NCBI GenBank assembly: GCA_903827085.1
Contig: CAIKHC010000225.1
Span: 1 to 6,668, forward strand
Length of the DNA stretch: 6,668 nt
DNA from: an uncultured Candidatus Nemicrothrix sp.
GTDB taxonomy: Bacteria > Actinomycetota > Acidimicrobiia > Acidimicrobiales > Acidimicrobilacustridaceae
Reading direction: 5' to 3'
The translations under genes were made by a program, and so were the position numbers. Positions 1 to 6,027 of the stretch are shown piece after piece. Within the stretch, counting starts at the first letter, position 1; the number at the start of each line of letters is the position of its first letter. A model generated the notes under the pieces. That model saw nothing but the letters and a program-made list of their open reading frames with translations. It did no database searches and had not been told where the DNA came from.

Positions 1-464
1 ACGGCCAACTTCTTGCGTCTGGAGTCCGGGCTCTCGGTCTTTTGGCGACCGCGGTACTTGCATTCGTGATGCTGATGCGAAGTCCCCGAGTCGGATATAT
101 CAAAGCCACGGGCGTGATATTGGTTGCGTATGTGCTGCTCGGCCCGGTGATTTGGCCCTGGTATCTGGTGACCGGGTTCGCACTACTTGCCGCTTGTGGT
201 CTTGGGCGCTATCGCCCGTCATATCTGGTTGTTTGTCTCGCAGCGAGTTGGTTTGTCTGGCCCACTTCAGTGGTCTCAATGGGGACAGCGGGAAGTGGCT
301 ATCAGCATCTACGAGGACTTGGCGTTGTTGTGCTCGTGATCGCTCTCGCCTGGGGTGCACAACGTTTTGCTGCTCGGTGGGAGCGGCGTTATCACGGGCT
401 CAGCACGACCGAACGCGAAGCCGCAGTCTCAAACGAACGATTCGAGGTTGACGCGACATGTTGA
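1..464 (+). CDS. C-terminal part of a multi-pass membrane protein, probably a GT-C mannosyltransferase (MptB-like)
   Basis: The frame is open from the left edge (first full codon at position 3) to TGA at 462-464, giving the last 153 residues of a protein whose start lies outside the window. The visible part is mostly hydrophobic, with about four to five membrane-spanning stretches broken by short basic loops. It ends in a charged cytoplasmic-looking tail rich in Arg and Glu. A WPWYL motif at about residues 51-55 of the visible part sits inside a GP-x-x-WPWYL-x-x-G context. From memory, this resembles the late transmembrane region of polyprenol-phosphomannose-dependent alpha-1,6-mannosyltransferases (MptA/MptB), which build lipomannan-type glycans at the actinobacterial membrane. 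The catalytic N-terminal loop is not in the window, so the activity is inferred, and another GT-C or GT87-type transferase is possible. The stop codon lies inside the start of the downstream corA-like gene, which suggests co-transcription. Confidence 0.6.
   Translation, partial: GQLLASGVRALGLLATAVLAFVMLMRSPRVGYIKATGVILVAYVLLGPVIWPWYLVTGFALLAACGLGRYRPSYLVVCLAASWFVWPTSVVSMGTAGSGYQHLRGLGVVVLVIALAWGAQRFAARWERRYHGLSTTEREAAVSNERFEVDATC
444..447 (+). promoter_or_regulatory. weak ribosome binding site of the corA-like gene
   Basis: GAGG lies 10 nt before the ATG at 458, inside the 3' end of the upstream membrane-protein gene. It is the only Shine-Dalgarno-like tract near this start. It supports 458 as the start, together with the 7-base stop/start overlap. 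Confidence 0.4.
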
Positions 465-1426
465 GCGCAACGGTGTACAACGACGAAACCTCGTGGTCGG
501 TCAGCGGCGTACAAGCGATTGTGTCCGCAATTACCGAACCTTCAAATTTGCTCTGGATCGACCTTGAAGGACCAGATGAGGAGGAGCTCGATGAAATTGC
601 ACGAGGTCTCGATCTCCATGAATTAGCCGTAGAAGATGTTCGAAAGCACGGTCAACGGGCAAAACTCAATCGTTATCCGCTTCACGCATTTTTGGTCGCC
701 TATGCCCGCGCTGAGGACGGCGACATGTGCGAGGTGGATTTCTTCATAGGGCCAAACTGGTTGGTGACTGTCCGCGAAACGAATGATCACGGTGAAACGT
801 TCCCAATCGCCGAAGTCGCACGTCGCTATGAACGCATTCGGAGTCTGGATACTGGCGTCGGATTCCTCCTCTATTGCCTCCTCGACGAATTGGTCGATGG
901 GTACTTCGGTGAAGCCGAAAAAGCAGAGGATGCGTTGGAAGCCATTGAGGAGACGCTCTTTGATCTCGGGCCTCCGACCGATGGAACGCTTCAGCAGGAA
1001 CTACTGGATCTGCGACGATCGATGATTACGTTTCGTCGTAAGGTCGTCCCGTTGCGCGATGTTGCGCTTTCGTTGCTTCGCCGCGAGATTCCGTGGATCG
1101 AAGATGCGGCAATCGTGTATTTCGAAGATGTCTTTGATCACTTGCTGCGAGTCATTGATCAGATCGACACACAGCGTGAACTTATGGGCAATGTGGTCGA
1201 CGCGAGTCTCGCTCTCACGTCAAACCGAATGAACGAAGTGATGAAGAAGATGACCTCTTGGGGCGCAATTCTCATTGTTGCAACCTTGATCGCTGGCATC
1301 TACGGCATGAATTTCACCGATATGCCGGAACTCCATTGGAGGTTCGGGTATTACGGCGCGCTTGGGTTGATGCTTTTTACAACGAGTTGCTTGTACTTCT
1401 ATTTCCGCCGTAAGAAGTGGCTCTGA
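458..1426 (+). CDS. corA: CorA-family magnesium/cobalt transport protein
   Basis: The 322-residue product fits the usual 310-370 residues of CorA channels, which form homopentamers in the cytoplasmic membrane and carry Mg2+ (also Co2+ or Ni2+). The large acidic N-terminal cytoplasmic domain has the family's WIDLEGPDEEELDEIA-type opening and a HELAVEDVRKHGQRAKL segment. A long helical region (about residues 150-265) follows. Two membrane helices close the protein: about 268-283, ending in the diagnostic YGMNF selectivity-filter motif (GMN at 283-285, then MPEL at 289-292), and about 296-316. The C-terminus is the short basic tail RRKKWL, typical of CorA. The ATG at 458 overlaps the upstream stop by 7 bases, and a GAGG at 444-447 lies 10 nt ahead as a weak ribosome site, so translation is probably coupled to the upstream gene. 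I see no Mg2+-sensing leader, and the overlap leaves no room for one. ZntB-type Zn2+ transporters share the fold, but this sequence reads as CorA proper. Confidence 0.95.
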   Translation: MLSATVYNDETSWSVSGVQAIVSAITEPSNLLWIDLEGPDEEELDEIARGLDLHELAVEDVRKHGQRAKLNRYPLHAFLVAYARAEDGDMCEVDFFIGPNWLVTVRETNDHGETFPIAEVARRYERIRSLDTGVGFLLYCLLDELVDGYFGEAEKAEDALEAIEETLFDLGPPTDGTLQQELLDLRRSMITFRRKVVPLRDVALSLLRREIPWIEDAAIVYFEDVFDHLLRVIDQIDTQRELMGNVVDASLALTSNRMNEVMKKMTSWGAILIVATLIAGIYGMNFTDMPELHWRFGYYGALGLMLFTTSCLYFYFRRKKWL

Positions 1427-1428
1427 TC

Positions 1429-1447
1429 CGGAAGATTCCGAATCGGA
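1429..1447. terminator. nested short inverted repeats between convergent genes, possible terminator
   Basis: The 26-base gap between the corA-like stop (1426) and the aminopeptidase stop (1453) holds two overlapping inverted repeats. One is CGGAA-GA-TTCCG at 1429-1440 and the other is TCCG-AAT-CGGA at 1437-1447. They share TCCG at 1437-1440, so only one hairpin could form at a time. The stems are 4-5 bp and no T-run follows on either strand, so this is not a canonical intrinsic terminator. Its position between two convergent genes is the main argument for a termination role. Confidence 0.3.
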
Positions 1448-1452
1448 CAGAC

Positions 1453-4089
1453 TCAACGGTGGTGAAGCAGTCTGCGAGCGAGTCGCTCTGACTCGCGTTG
1501 GCGCAACGCAACATTCACTTCGAGACGTTCAAGGTGCTGGGCGAGGATCTTGTCGCCTTGAGGCACCTCGTGAGTCTCGAAGAAGGCCATGACCTCGGCT
1601 GCAGTTCCAGATTTCGACAATCCACGGATTCCCTCAAGAAAACGTGCAATCGAATTCGATGGCAGGCGAGTAGTGATTGCCTCCCATTCGGAACTCACAA
1701 AGAACCAAGCAATTTCGCCAGCATCACGATTTGAAAGTGCTCGACGGAGGAGGAGTGGTGCGTTCTGGCTGCGCACTTCGTCGGTCAACGTCATTCGCAC
1801 CAATCGGGCAATGAGATCAGGGTCAGGGAAATCAGCAAGAGCTCCGAGATAGCGAAGCTCCTCTTGCGGTGTCGGAGCGTTCTTCATGCGAAGAATGAAC
1901 TCATCGAAGTCGGCGGATGTTCCGGTCGCTGCAACGATGTTGACCGACGCCGCCACGAGCGCAGGGTCTGGTTCGAGTGCACCGATGTCGAGAATCACAT
2001 GAGCTCGGGACCGGACGTCGATGTTGCCACCAAGGACTCCAAGGGCTTCAAACAAAACGCCGCGAAGAGCGCGGTCGCGGTCTGAATCCTCGGGGCGAGG
2101 TTCGGGGCCGAGTTCTTCATACGCCGGGTTGATGAGTCCGCGCACTCGGGTGTGGAGTGCTGCCCGCCCATCGCCATCGAGGATGCGGTCGAGTGCCGTT
2201 AGGCCAGCGATGATTCTTTGCCATACGGAGAGATCGGTTTCTTCGCGGAACGCTTCGGCAACTTCAAGAAAGTCGTGGGCCTCAAGGTCGCCGGCAAGCA
2301 CCGAGGCCCAGATGTCGTCAACAAGTCCGTACCGCTCGATTGCCGAGAGGTCAGTTTGCGCATGCGTCACCAATGCAGCACGAAGGTCAGGTGCGTAGCG
2401 GGCTCGGTAGAAACCGGTGCCCTCGGTGTTGACATAGATCCAGGTTGCTGGCTCGATCAGATCAATATCGATTGATGGTTGATCAAGAAGGACCTTTTCG
2501 AACGTGATCACGCCATCTGTTGCGCTGCGCTGCGAAAAGATGAGCGGGACAATCCACTGGGCTGCGTCATCGTGTGCAGGAATGATTGATTCGCCGTCGC
2601 CAAGATCGCCGGCATACCCAAAGCGGTGCTGCGAAAGGCGCAGGGTTCGGCCGTCGTTGACGACATCAACAGAGATGACGGGGAAGCCGCCCTGGAAGAT
2701 CCACGAGTCCATGATTCGACGAACGGGTTCGCCCGTTGCTGATTCGATGGCGTCCCACAGATCGGTGGTCTCTGTAGTGCCATAGGCGTGCTCTGCGAGG
2801 TACTGGCGGATGCCCGAACGGAACTGGTCTTCACCGAGGTACTGCTCGAGCATGCGAACAACTGCAGCGCCTTTTTCGTAGGTGAGGATGTCGAACATGC
2901 CTTCGGCATCGGCGGGTGAAATGACGGGGTACTCAATCGGACGAGTATTCGTGAGCGAATCGGTATCGAACGCGGCCGTTCGTGAGAGTCCGAATGTTGT
3001 CCAGCGATCCCACTGTGGCCGGAACGCATCAGTCGCATGCATTTCCATGAAGGTGGCGAAGGCTTCATTGAGCCAAATGCCGTTCCACCACTTCATCGTG
3101 ACGAGATCGCCAAACCACATGTGGGCGAGTTCGTGATTAATGACGTCGGTGACGTTGAGCAGTTCTGCCTGAGTAGTGGTGGCGGGGTCAACCAGCAGAA
3201 GAATCTCGCGGAATGTGACACATCCGAGGTTTTCCATTGCGCCGAACGCGAAATCAGGGACAGCAACCAGATCAAGTTTGTCGCCTGGATAGGCAATTCC
3301 GTAGTAGCTCGTGAAGTGTTGAAGGCAGAAGGCGCCAACCTCGAGGGCGAAGTCCGTGAGGTGGCCTTTCCCCTTGGGGTAGATGACTCGCATTGGCGTG
3401 CCATCGACGTCGATCGGGGCTGTGGCTTCGAGTGGGCCGACTACGAAGGCCACGAGATAGGTCGACATCACAATTGTCTCGGCAAAGCGCACGAGATGTT
3501 TCCCGACGCGATCAGGTGCAGGTTCGCGTGAACGTTCCGATGCGTTGGAAACGGCAAAGAGGTCTTCGTCGACGATCAGGGAAATGGCGAAGGATGCTTT
3601 GTGGTCGGGTTCGTCCCAGCATGGGAATGCTCGTCGAGCATCGGTGGCCTCGAATTGGGTGGTGGCGATGACCTGCTCAACGCCATCGGTATCGGTGAAC
3701 GTGGAGCGATAGAAGCCGCGCAGTTTGTCGTTGAGTTGTCCGTTGAACCGGACGCGGAGATGCGCTTCGCCAGGAAGGAGAGTGCGTTCGAGCGTGAATG
3801 TGACTCGCTCGGTTTCGGCATCGAGACTGACGCCGGTGACGGCGAGAGGTGTGCCGTCAGAGAGGGGGCCTTCGGTGAGTTCAGCGGCCAGGATGTCGAG
3901 GTCGAGGGCGTTGCACGCGATGGTGTCAGTCGGGGCGGTGACTAGAACGGAAATCAGTACCTCGCCGGCGAAGGTGGCGGCGCCAAGATCGGGTTCAAGG
4001 GTGAGTTCGTAGCGGACAGGCCGAATGGGGCCGTCGAGGCGGTAGGGGTTGGGTTCGCCGTCGTGGGGGAGAAGTTCTGTATCGGTCAC
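1453..4089 (-). CDS. pepN: M1-family metallo-aminopeptidase (aminopeptidase N / ERAP-like)
   Basis: This is a complete 878-residue zinc aminopeptidase that removes N-terminal residues from peptides, most likely in the cytoplasm because no signal peptide or membrane segment is visible. All M1 hallmarks are present in order. An N-terminal beta domain carries TTQFEATDARRAFPCWDEP at about 143-161. The substrate-binding GAMEN motif is at 283-287. The zinc site is HELAH at 319-323 with the third ligand E342 in WLNEAFA, at the exact HExxH-18-E spacing. The transition-state tyrosine is Y404 in LTYEKGA. After WIFQGGFP (463-470), a W-x-x-x-N-x-x-G-x-G-x-Y signature (about 550-561) opens a helical C-terminal ERAP1_C-type domain. 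Length is close to the roughly 850 residues usual for actinobacterial members. The start is GTG at 4089. No Shine-Dalgarno precedes it, but a TACGCT hexamer ends 6 nt upstream, which suggests a leaderless mRNA. It diverges from the kinase gene and converges on the corA-like gene. Substrate preference cannot be read from the sequence. Confidence 0.97.
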   Translation of the reverse strand: MTDTELLPHDGEPNPYRLDGPIRPVRYELTLEPDLGAATFAGEVLISVLVTAPTDTIACNALDLDILAAELTEGPLSDGTPLAVTGVSLDAETERVTFTLERTLLPGEAHLRVRFNGQLNDKLRGFYRSTFTDTDGVEQVIATTQFEATDARRAFPCWDEPDHKASFAISLIVDEDLFAVSNASERSREPAPDRVGKHLVRFAETIVMSTYLVAFVVGPLEATAPIDVDGTPMRVIYPKGKGHLTDFALEVGAFCLQHFTSYYGIAYPGDKLDLVAVPDFAFGAMENLGCVTFREILLLVDPATTTQAELLNVTDVINHELAHMWFGDLVTMKWWNGIWLNEAFATFMEMHATDAFRPQWDRWTTFGLSRTAAFDTDSLTNTRPIEYPVISPADAEGMFDILTYEKGAAVVRMLEQYLGEDQFRSGIRQYLAEHAYGTTETTDLWDAIESATGEPVRRIMDSWIFQGGFPVISVDVVNDGRTLRLSQHRFGYAGDLGDGESIIPAHDDAAQWIVPLIFSQRSATDGVITFEKVLLDQPSIDIDLIEPATWIYVNTEGTGFYRARYAPDLRAALVTHAQTDLSAIERYGLVDDIWASVLAGDLEAHDFLEVAEAFREETDLSVWQRIIAGLTALDRILDGDGRAALHTRVRGLINPAYEELGPEPRPEDSDRDRALRGVLFEALGVLGGNIDVRSRAHVILDIGALEPDPALVAASVNIVAATGTSADFDEFILRMKNAPTPQEELRYLGALADFPDPDLIARLVRMTLTDEVRSQNAPLLLRRALSNRDAGEIAWFFVSSEWEAITTRLPSNSIARFLEGIRGLSKSGTAAEVMAFFETHEVPQGDKILAQHLERLEVNVALRQRESERLARRLLHHR

Positions 4090-4095
4090 GGAGCC

Positions 4096-4101
4096 AGCGT
4101 A
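4096..4101 (-). promoter_or_regulatory. candidate -10 element for the aminopeptidase gene (leaderless)
   Basis: Read on the minus strand, TACGCT fits the actinobacterial TANNNT consensus. Six bases separate it from the GTG start at 4089, so transcription would begin at or next to the start codon. No good -35 box is visible 16-19 bp upstream, and no Shine-Dalgarno sequence lies in the gap. Confidence 0.45.
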
Positions 4102-4105
4102 GGGT
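4100..4105 (+). promoter_or_regulatory. candidate -10 element for the kinase-isomerase operon (leaderless)
   Basis: TAGGGT fits TANNNT and lies 8 nt before the ATG at 4114, the distance expected for a leaderless transcript. It shares the central TA (4100-4101) with the opposing TACGCT element of the aminopeptidase gene. I see no convincing -35 box. The same TAGGGT hexamer occurs 6 nt before the start of the acidic-protein gene at 6630. Confidence 0.5.
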
Positions 4106-4112
4106 CGGACCC
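4102..4112. repeat. 11-bp perfect inverted repeat in the divergent promoter gap, possible operator
   Basis: GGGTC-G-GACCC is a perfect 5+1+5 inverted repeat. It overlaps the last four bases of the candidate + strand -10 hexamer and ends 1 nt before the kinase ATG. A repressor bound here would cover the start point of the operon and the upstream edge of the aminopeptidase -10. The repeat is short and could be chance. No regulator gene is nearby. Confidence 0.3.
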
Positions 4113-4113
4113 G

Positions 4114-5130
4114 ATGACTGCGCTCCTTCCTCCCTCAGACCGATCCCTCGATGTTCTCTGCGTTGGCAATGCGATTGTCGACGTACTTGCCCAGACCGAT
4201 GATTCCTTCTTGGAGGATCACGGGATGGTGAAGGGTTCGATGCAATTGACCGATCCCGATCGTGCTCGCACCATTTATGCGGCGATGCCTCCAGCGGTTG
4301 AAATCTCTGGTGGCTCTGCTGCGAATACCGCAGCTGGTCTGGCCTCGCTTGGAACTTCAGTGGCGTTCATCGGCAAAGTCGCCGACGACGACTTGGGTGA
4401 GGTTTTCGCCCACGACATTCGCGCCGCTGGGGTTGCGTTCCATGGCTTCCCTGCTGTCGGTGCGGCAGCGGCGGCCGGAACTGCCCGTTGCTTGATCTGT
4501 GTCACACCTGATGCACAACGAACAATGAACACCTCATTAGGTGTCGCCGGTCAGCTCACGACCGACGATGTTGATCTTTCGCTCGTACCGACCGCACGGG
4601 TTGTGTATCTCGAGGGGTATCTATGGGATGAGCCTGCCGCCAAGAGCGCACTTCGGAATGTGATGGGTTGGGCTGCAAGCGCAGGTACCCGAGTCGCATT
4701 CACACTTTCCGACGGATTCTGCGTCGATCGACATCGCGCCGAATTCTTAGAGATCGTTGAACATCACGTCGACATTCTTTTTGCAAATGAAGACGAGATC
4801 TGTTCGCTTTACGAAGTCGATGACTTCGACGAGGCCGCTCGTCGCGTCGCCGGTCATTGTGCAATCGCTTGTCTCACTCGTAGCGAGGCGGGGTCCGTGA
4901 TCATCTCGTCCGACGGCGAGCGTGTCGATGTTCCGGCGGCCCCTGCAAACCTTGTCGACACAACTGGCGCGGGTGACCTCTACGCCGCAGGGTTCCTCTC
5001 TGCGTGGGTTGGGGGTTCCGATCTCCTTACGGCAGGTCGCACCGCTTCCATTGTTGCGGCCGAAGCTGTTTCTCACCTCGGCGCACGTCCACAGGTAAAC
5101 CTCTCGGTACTCGTGAAGGGCGCGTTATGA
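4114..5130 (+). CDS. PfkB-family carbohydrate/nucleoside kinase, adenosine kinase-like
   Basis: The 338-residue product belongs to the ribokinase/PfkB superfamily, cytoplasmic enzymes that transfer the ATP gamma-phosphate to a sugar or nucleoside hydroxyl. It has an N-terminal GNAIVDVLA strand (about 18-26) and the substrate-binding glycine motif SGGSAANTAAGLASLG (65-80). VTPDAQRTMNT (130-140), a TLSDGFCVDRHR segment (197-208) and ILFANEDE (221-228) follow. The C-terminal PfkB signature DTTGAGD is at 282-288, with D288 as the expected catalytic base and the Gly-Ala-Gly forming the anion hole. From memory, the DAQRTMNT, LSD-FCVDRHR and FANE blocks match bacterial proteins usually labelled adenosine kinase, but the substrate is not proven by sequence and a sugar kinase remains possible. 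I chose ATG 4114: the family similarity starts here, and an earlier in-frame GTG at 4063 would run into the aminopeptidase gene and add 17 residues of no family character. The stop overlaps the next gene by ATGA. Confidence 0.9.
   Translation: MTALLPPSDRSLDVLCVGNAIVDVLAQTDDSFLEDHGMVKGSMQLTDPDRARTIYAAMPPAVEISGGSAANTAAGLASLGTSVAFIGKVADDDLGEVFAHDIRAAGVAFHGFPAVGAAAAAGTARCLICVTPDAQRTMNTSLGVAGQLTTDDVDLSLVPTARVVYLEGYLWDEPAAKSALRNVMGWAASAGTRVAFTLSDGFCVDRHRAEFLEIVEHHVDILFANEDEICSLYEVDDFDEAARRVAGHCAIACLTRSEAGSVIISSDGERVDVPAAPANLVDTTGAGDLYAAGFLSAWVGGSDLLTAGRTASIVAAEAVSHLGARPQVNLSVLVKGAL
5115..5120 (+). promoter_or_regulatory. ribosome binding site deciding the isomerase start
   Basis: GAAGGG ends 6 nt before the ATG at 5127. 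Together with the ATGA stop/start overlap (5127-5130), it fixes the isomerase start at 5127 and not at an upstream in-frame codon near 5004. Unlike the operon's first gene, this internal gene has a recognisable Shine-Dalgarno tract. Confidence 0.55.
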
Positions 5131-5984
5131 GTTCGTCGTTGAGTTCTTCATGCTTCGATGTTGAGGTGACCGACAAGGTCGCCCATATTCGCTTGAATCG
5201 TCCCGACGATCTCAATTCAATGGTCCGAGAGTTTTGGACGGAGCTTCCCGAAATTGTTCGCGGGCTTGATGCACGGGGCGATGTGCGGGCGATCGTTGTG
5301 TCCTCCACCGGTCGTCACTTCAGCGCGGGCATGGATCTTGGTGTCTTTACCTCCGGCGATACGGCGATAACGCCTGATGATTCTCATGAAATGGGCCGCG
5401 TACGTGCCCGACTGCGTCAAACCGCACTCATGTTGCAGGAGAGCTTCACCTCGTTTGAGCGAGTTCGCATGCCTGTGCTTGTCGCAATTCAAGGAGGGTG
5501 TATTGGTGGCGCTGTCGACATGGTGACGGCTGCCGATATGCGATACGCGTCAGCAGATGCGTTCTTTGTGATTCAGGAAATCAACATCGGAATGACCGCC
5601 GATGTCGGTACGTTGCAACGCCTCCCAAAAATCATTCCCGATGGCGTTGCGCGTGAAATGGCCTATACCGGTCGGCGTTTGTCTGCCCAACGGGCCCTCG
5701 AGGTGGGACTGATCAACGAGATCTTCCCAACTCATGAGGAACTCGTCGCTGGAGTTCTTGCTATCGCTCACGAAATCGCATCAAAGAGTCCGCTTGCGAT
5801 CTGGGGCACGAAAGAGATGCTCCTGTACTCGCGAGATCACAGCGTGACCGACGGACTGAATCACATTGCGACATGGCAGACAGGTATGTTCCAGCCCTCC
5901 GACATGGTCGAGACATTCACGGCAAAGGCCGAAGGTCGAGACCCGGTATTCCCCGACCTGTTGCCAGAACCCGATTCGTTTTAA
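5127..5984 (+). CDS. crotonase-family delta3,5-delta2,4-dienoyl-CoA isomerase (ECH1-like)
   Basis: The 285-residue crotonase-fold protein matches the ECH1 branch better than simple enoyl-CoA hydratases. ECH1 enzymes shift 3,5-dienoyl-CoA to 2,4-dienoyl-CoA, which lets unsaturated fatty acids with odd-numbered double bonds pass through beta-oxidation. FSAGMDL (65-71) and GGCIGGAVD (123-131) supply the CoA-thioester oxyanion hole. The three acidic residues known in rat ECH1 (Asp176, Glu196, Asp204) correspond to D131, E151 and D159, at the same spacings of 20 and 8 residues. The ECH1-type stretches TADVGTLQRLPKII (157-170), SKSPLAIWGTKE (219-230) and LLYSRDHSV (232-240) are also present. Hydratases usually carry a second glutamate where D159 lies, so that residue argues for isomerase. 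The gene overlaps the kinase stop by ATGA and is probably translated by coupling. The start at 5127 is supported by GAAGGG and by the family N-terminus. No other beta-oxidation gene is in the window. Confidence 0.9.
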   Translation: MSSSLSSSCFDVEVTDKVAHIRLNRPDDLNSMVREFWTELPEIVRGLDARGDVRAIVVSSTGRHFSAGMDLGVFTSGDTAITPDDSHEMGRVRARLRQTALMLQESFTSFERVRMPVLVAIQGGCIGGAVDMVTAADMRYASADAFFVIQEINIGMTADVGTLQRLPKIIPDGVAREMAYTGRRLSAQRALEVGLINEIFPTHEELVAGVLAIAHEIASKSPLAIWGTKEMLLYSRDHSVTDGLNHIATWQTGMFQPSDMVETFTAKAEGRDPVFPDLLPEPDSF

Positions 5985-5985
5985 A

Positions 5986-6027
5986 CGAGATTGGCTGAAC
6001 GAGGTTGGCTGAACCGGGCCGACTGAA
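5986..6027. repeat. three imperfect 14-bp tandem units filling the intergenic gap
   Basis: The units are 5986-5999 (CGAGATTGGCTGAA), 6000-6013 (CGAGGTTGGCTGAA) and 6014-6027 (CCGGGCCGACTGAA). The first two differ at one base, and the third matches the second at 9 of 14 positions, including the shared CTGAA end. The array begins 2 nt after the isomerase stop and ends exactly against the TAA (read as TTA at 6028-6030) of the convergent gene, so it is essentially the whole gap. I see no strong hairpin or T-run, so it is not an obvious terminator. Confidence 0.65.

Noticed and set aside
100..360. minus-strand frame opposite the membrane-protein gene
   Set aside because: Its Arg/Gln/Pro-rich translation is the expected antisense of hydrophobic membrane codons. 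The + strand frame has clear membrane helices and a WPWYL motif.
427..457. Mg2+-sensing leader or riboswitch for the corA-like gene
   Set aside because: There is no untranslated space before the gene, because its start lies inside the upstream coding sequence.
2021..2398. 125-codon + strand frame opposite the aminopeptidase C-terminal domain
   Set aside because: The Ser/Arg/Ala-rich translation is typical of an antisense shadow, and the peptidase frame is continuous through it.
2508..3068. 186-codon open frame on the minus strand in another frame of the aminopeptidase gene
   Set aside because: It is Ser/Arg/Pro-rich low-complexity translation inside an unambiguous M1 peptidase coding region. 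I also saw no frameshift that would make the second frame meaningful.
3037..3531. 164-codon open frame on the + strand opposite the aminopeptidase gene
   Set aside because: It lies directly over the M1 catalytic core, including GAMEN and HELAH on the other strand. Its translation has no family character, no ribosome site and no promoter, so it is a codon-bias shadow.
4063..4113. upstream GTG start (4063) for the kinase
   Set aside because: It would overlap the first 27 bases of the divergent aminopeptidase gene and add 17 residues unlike any PfkB N-terminus. The ATG at 4114 has a well-placed TAGGGT and begins just before the family's conserved GN-x-x-VD strand.
5004..5126. upstream in-frame extension of the isomerase gene
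   Set aside because: The extra 41 codons lie inside the kinase C-terminus, are Arg/Ser-rich, and have no crotonase similarity. ATG 5127 has GAAGGG and the classic ATGA overlap.
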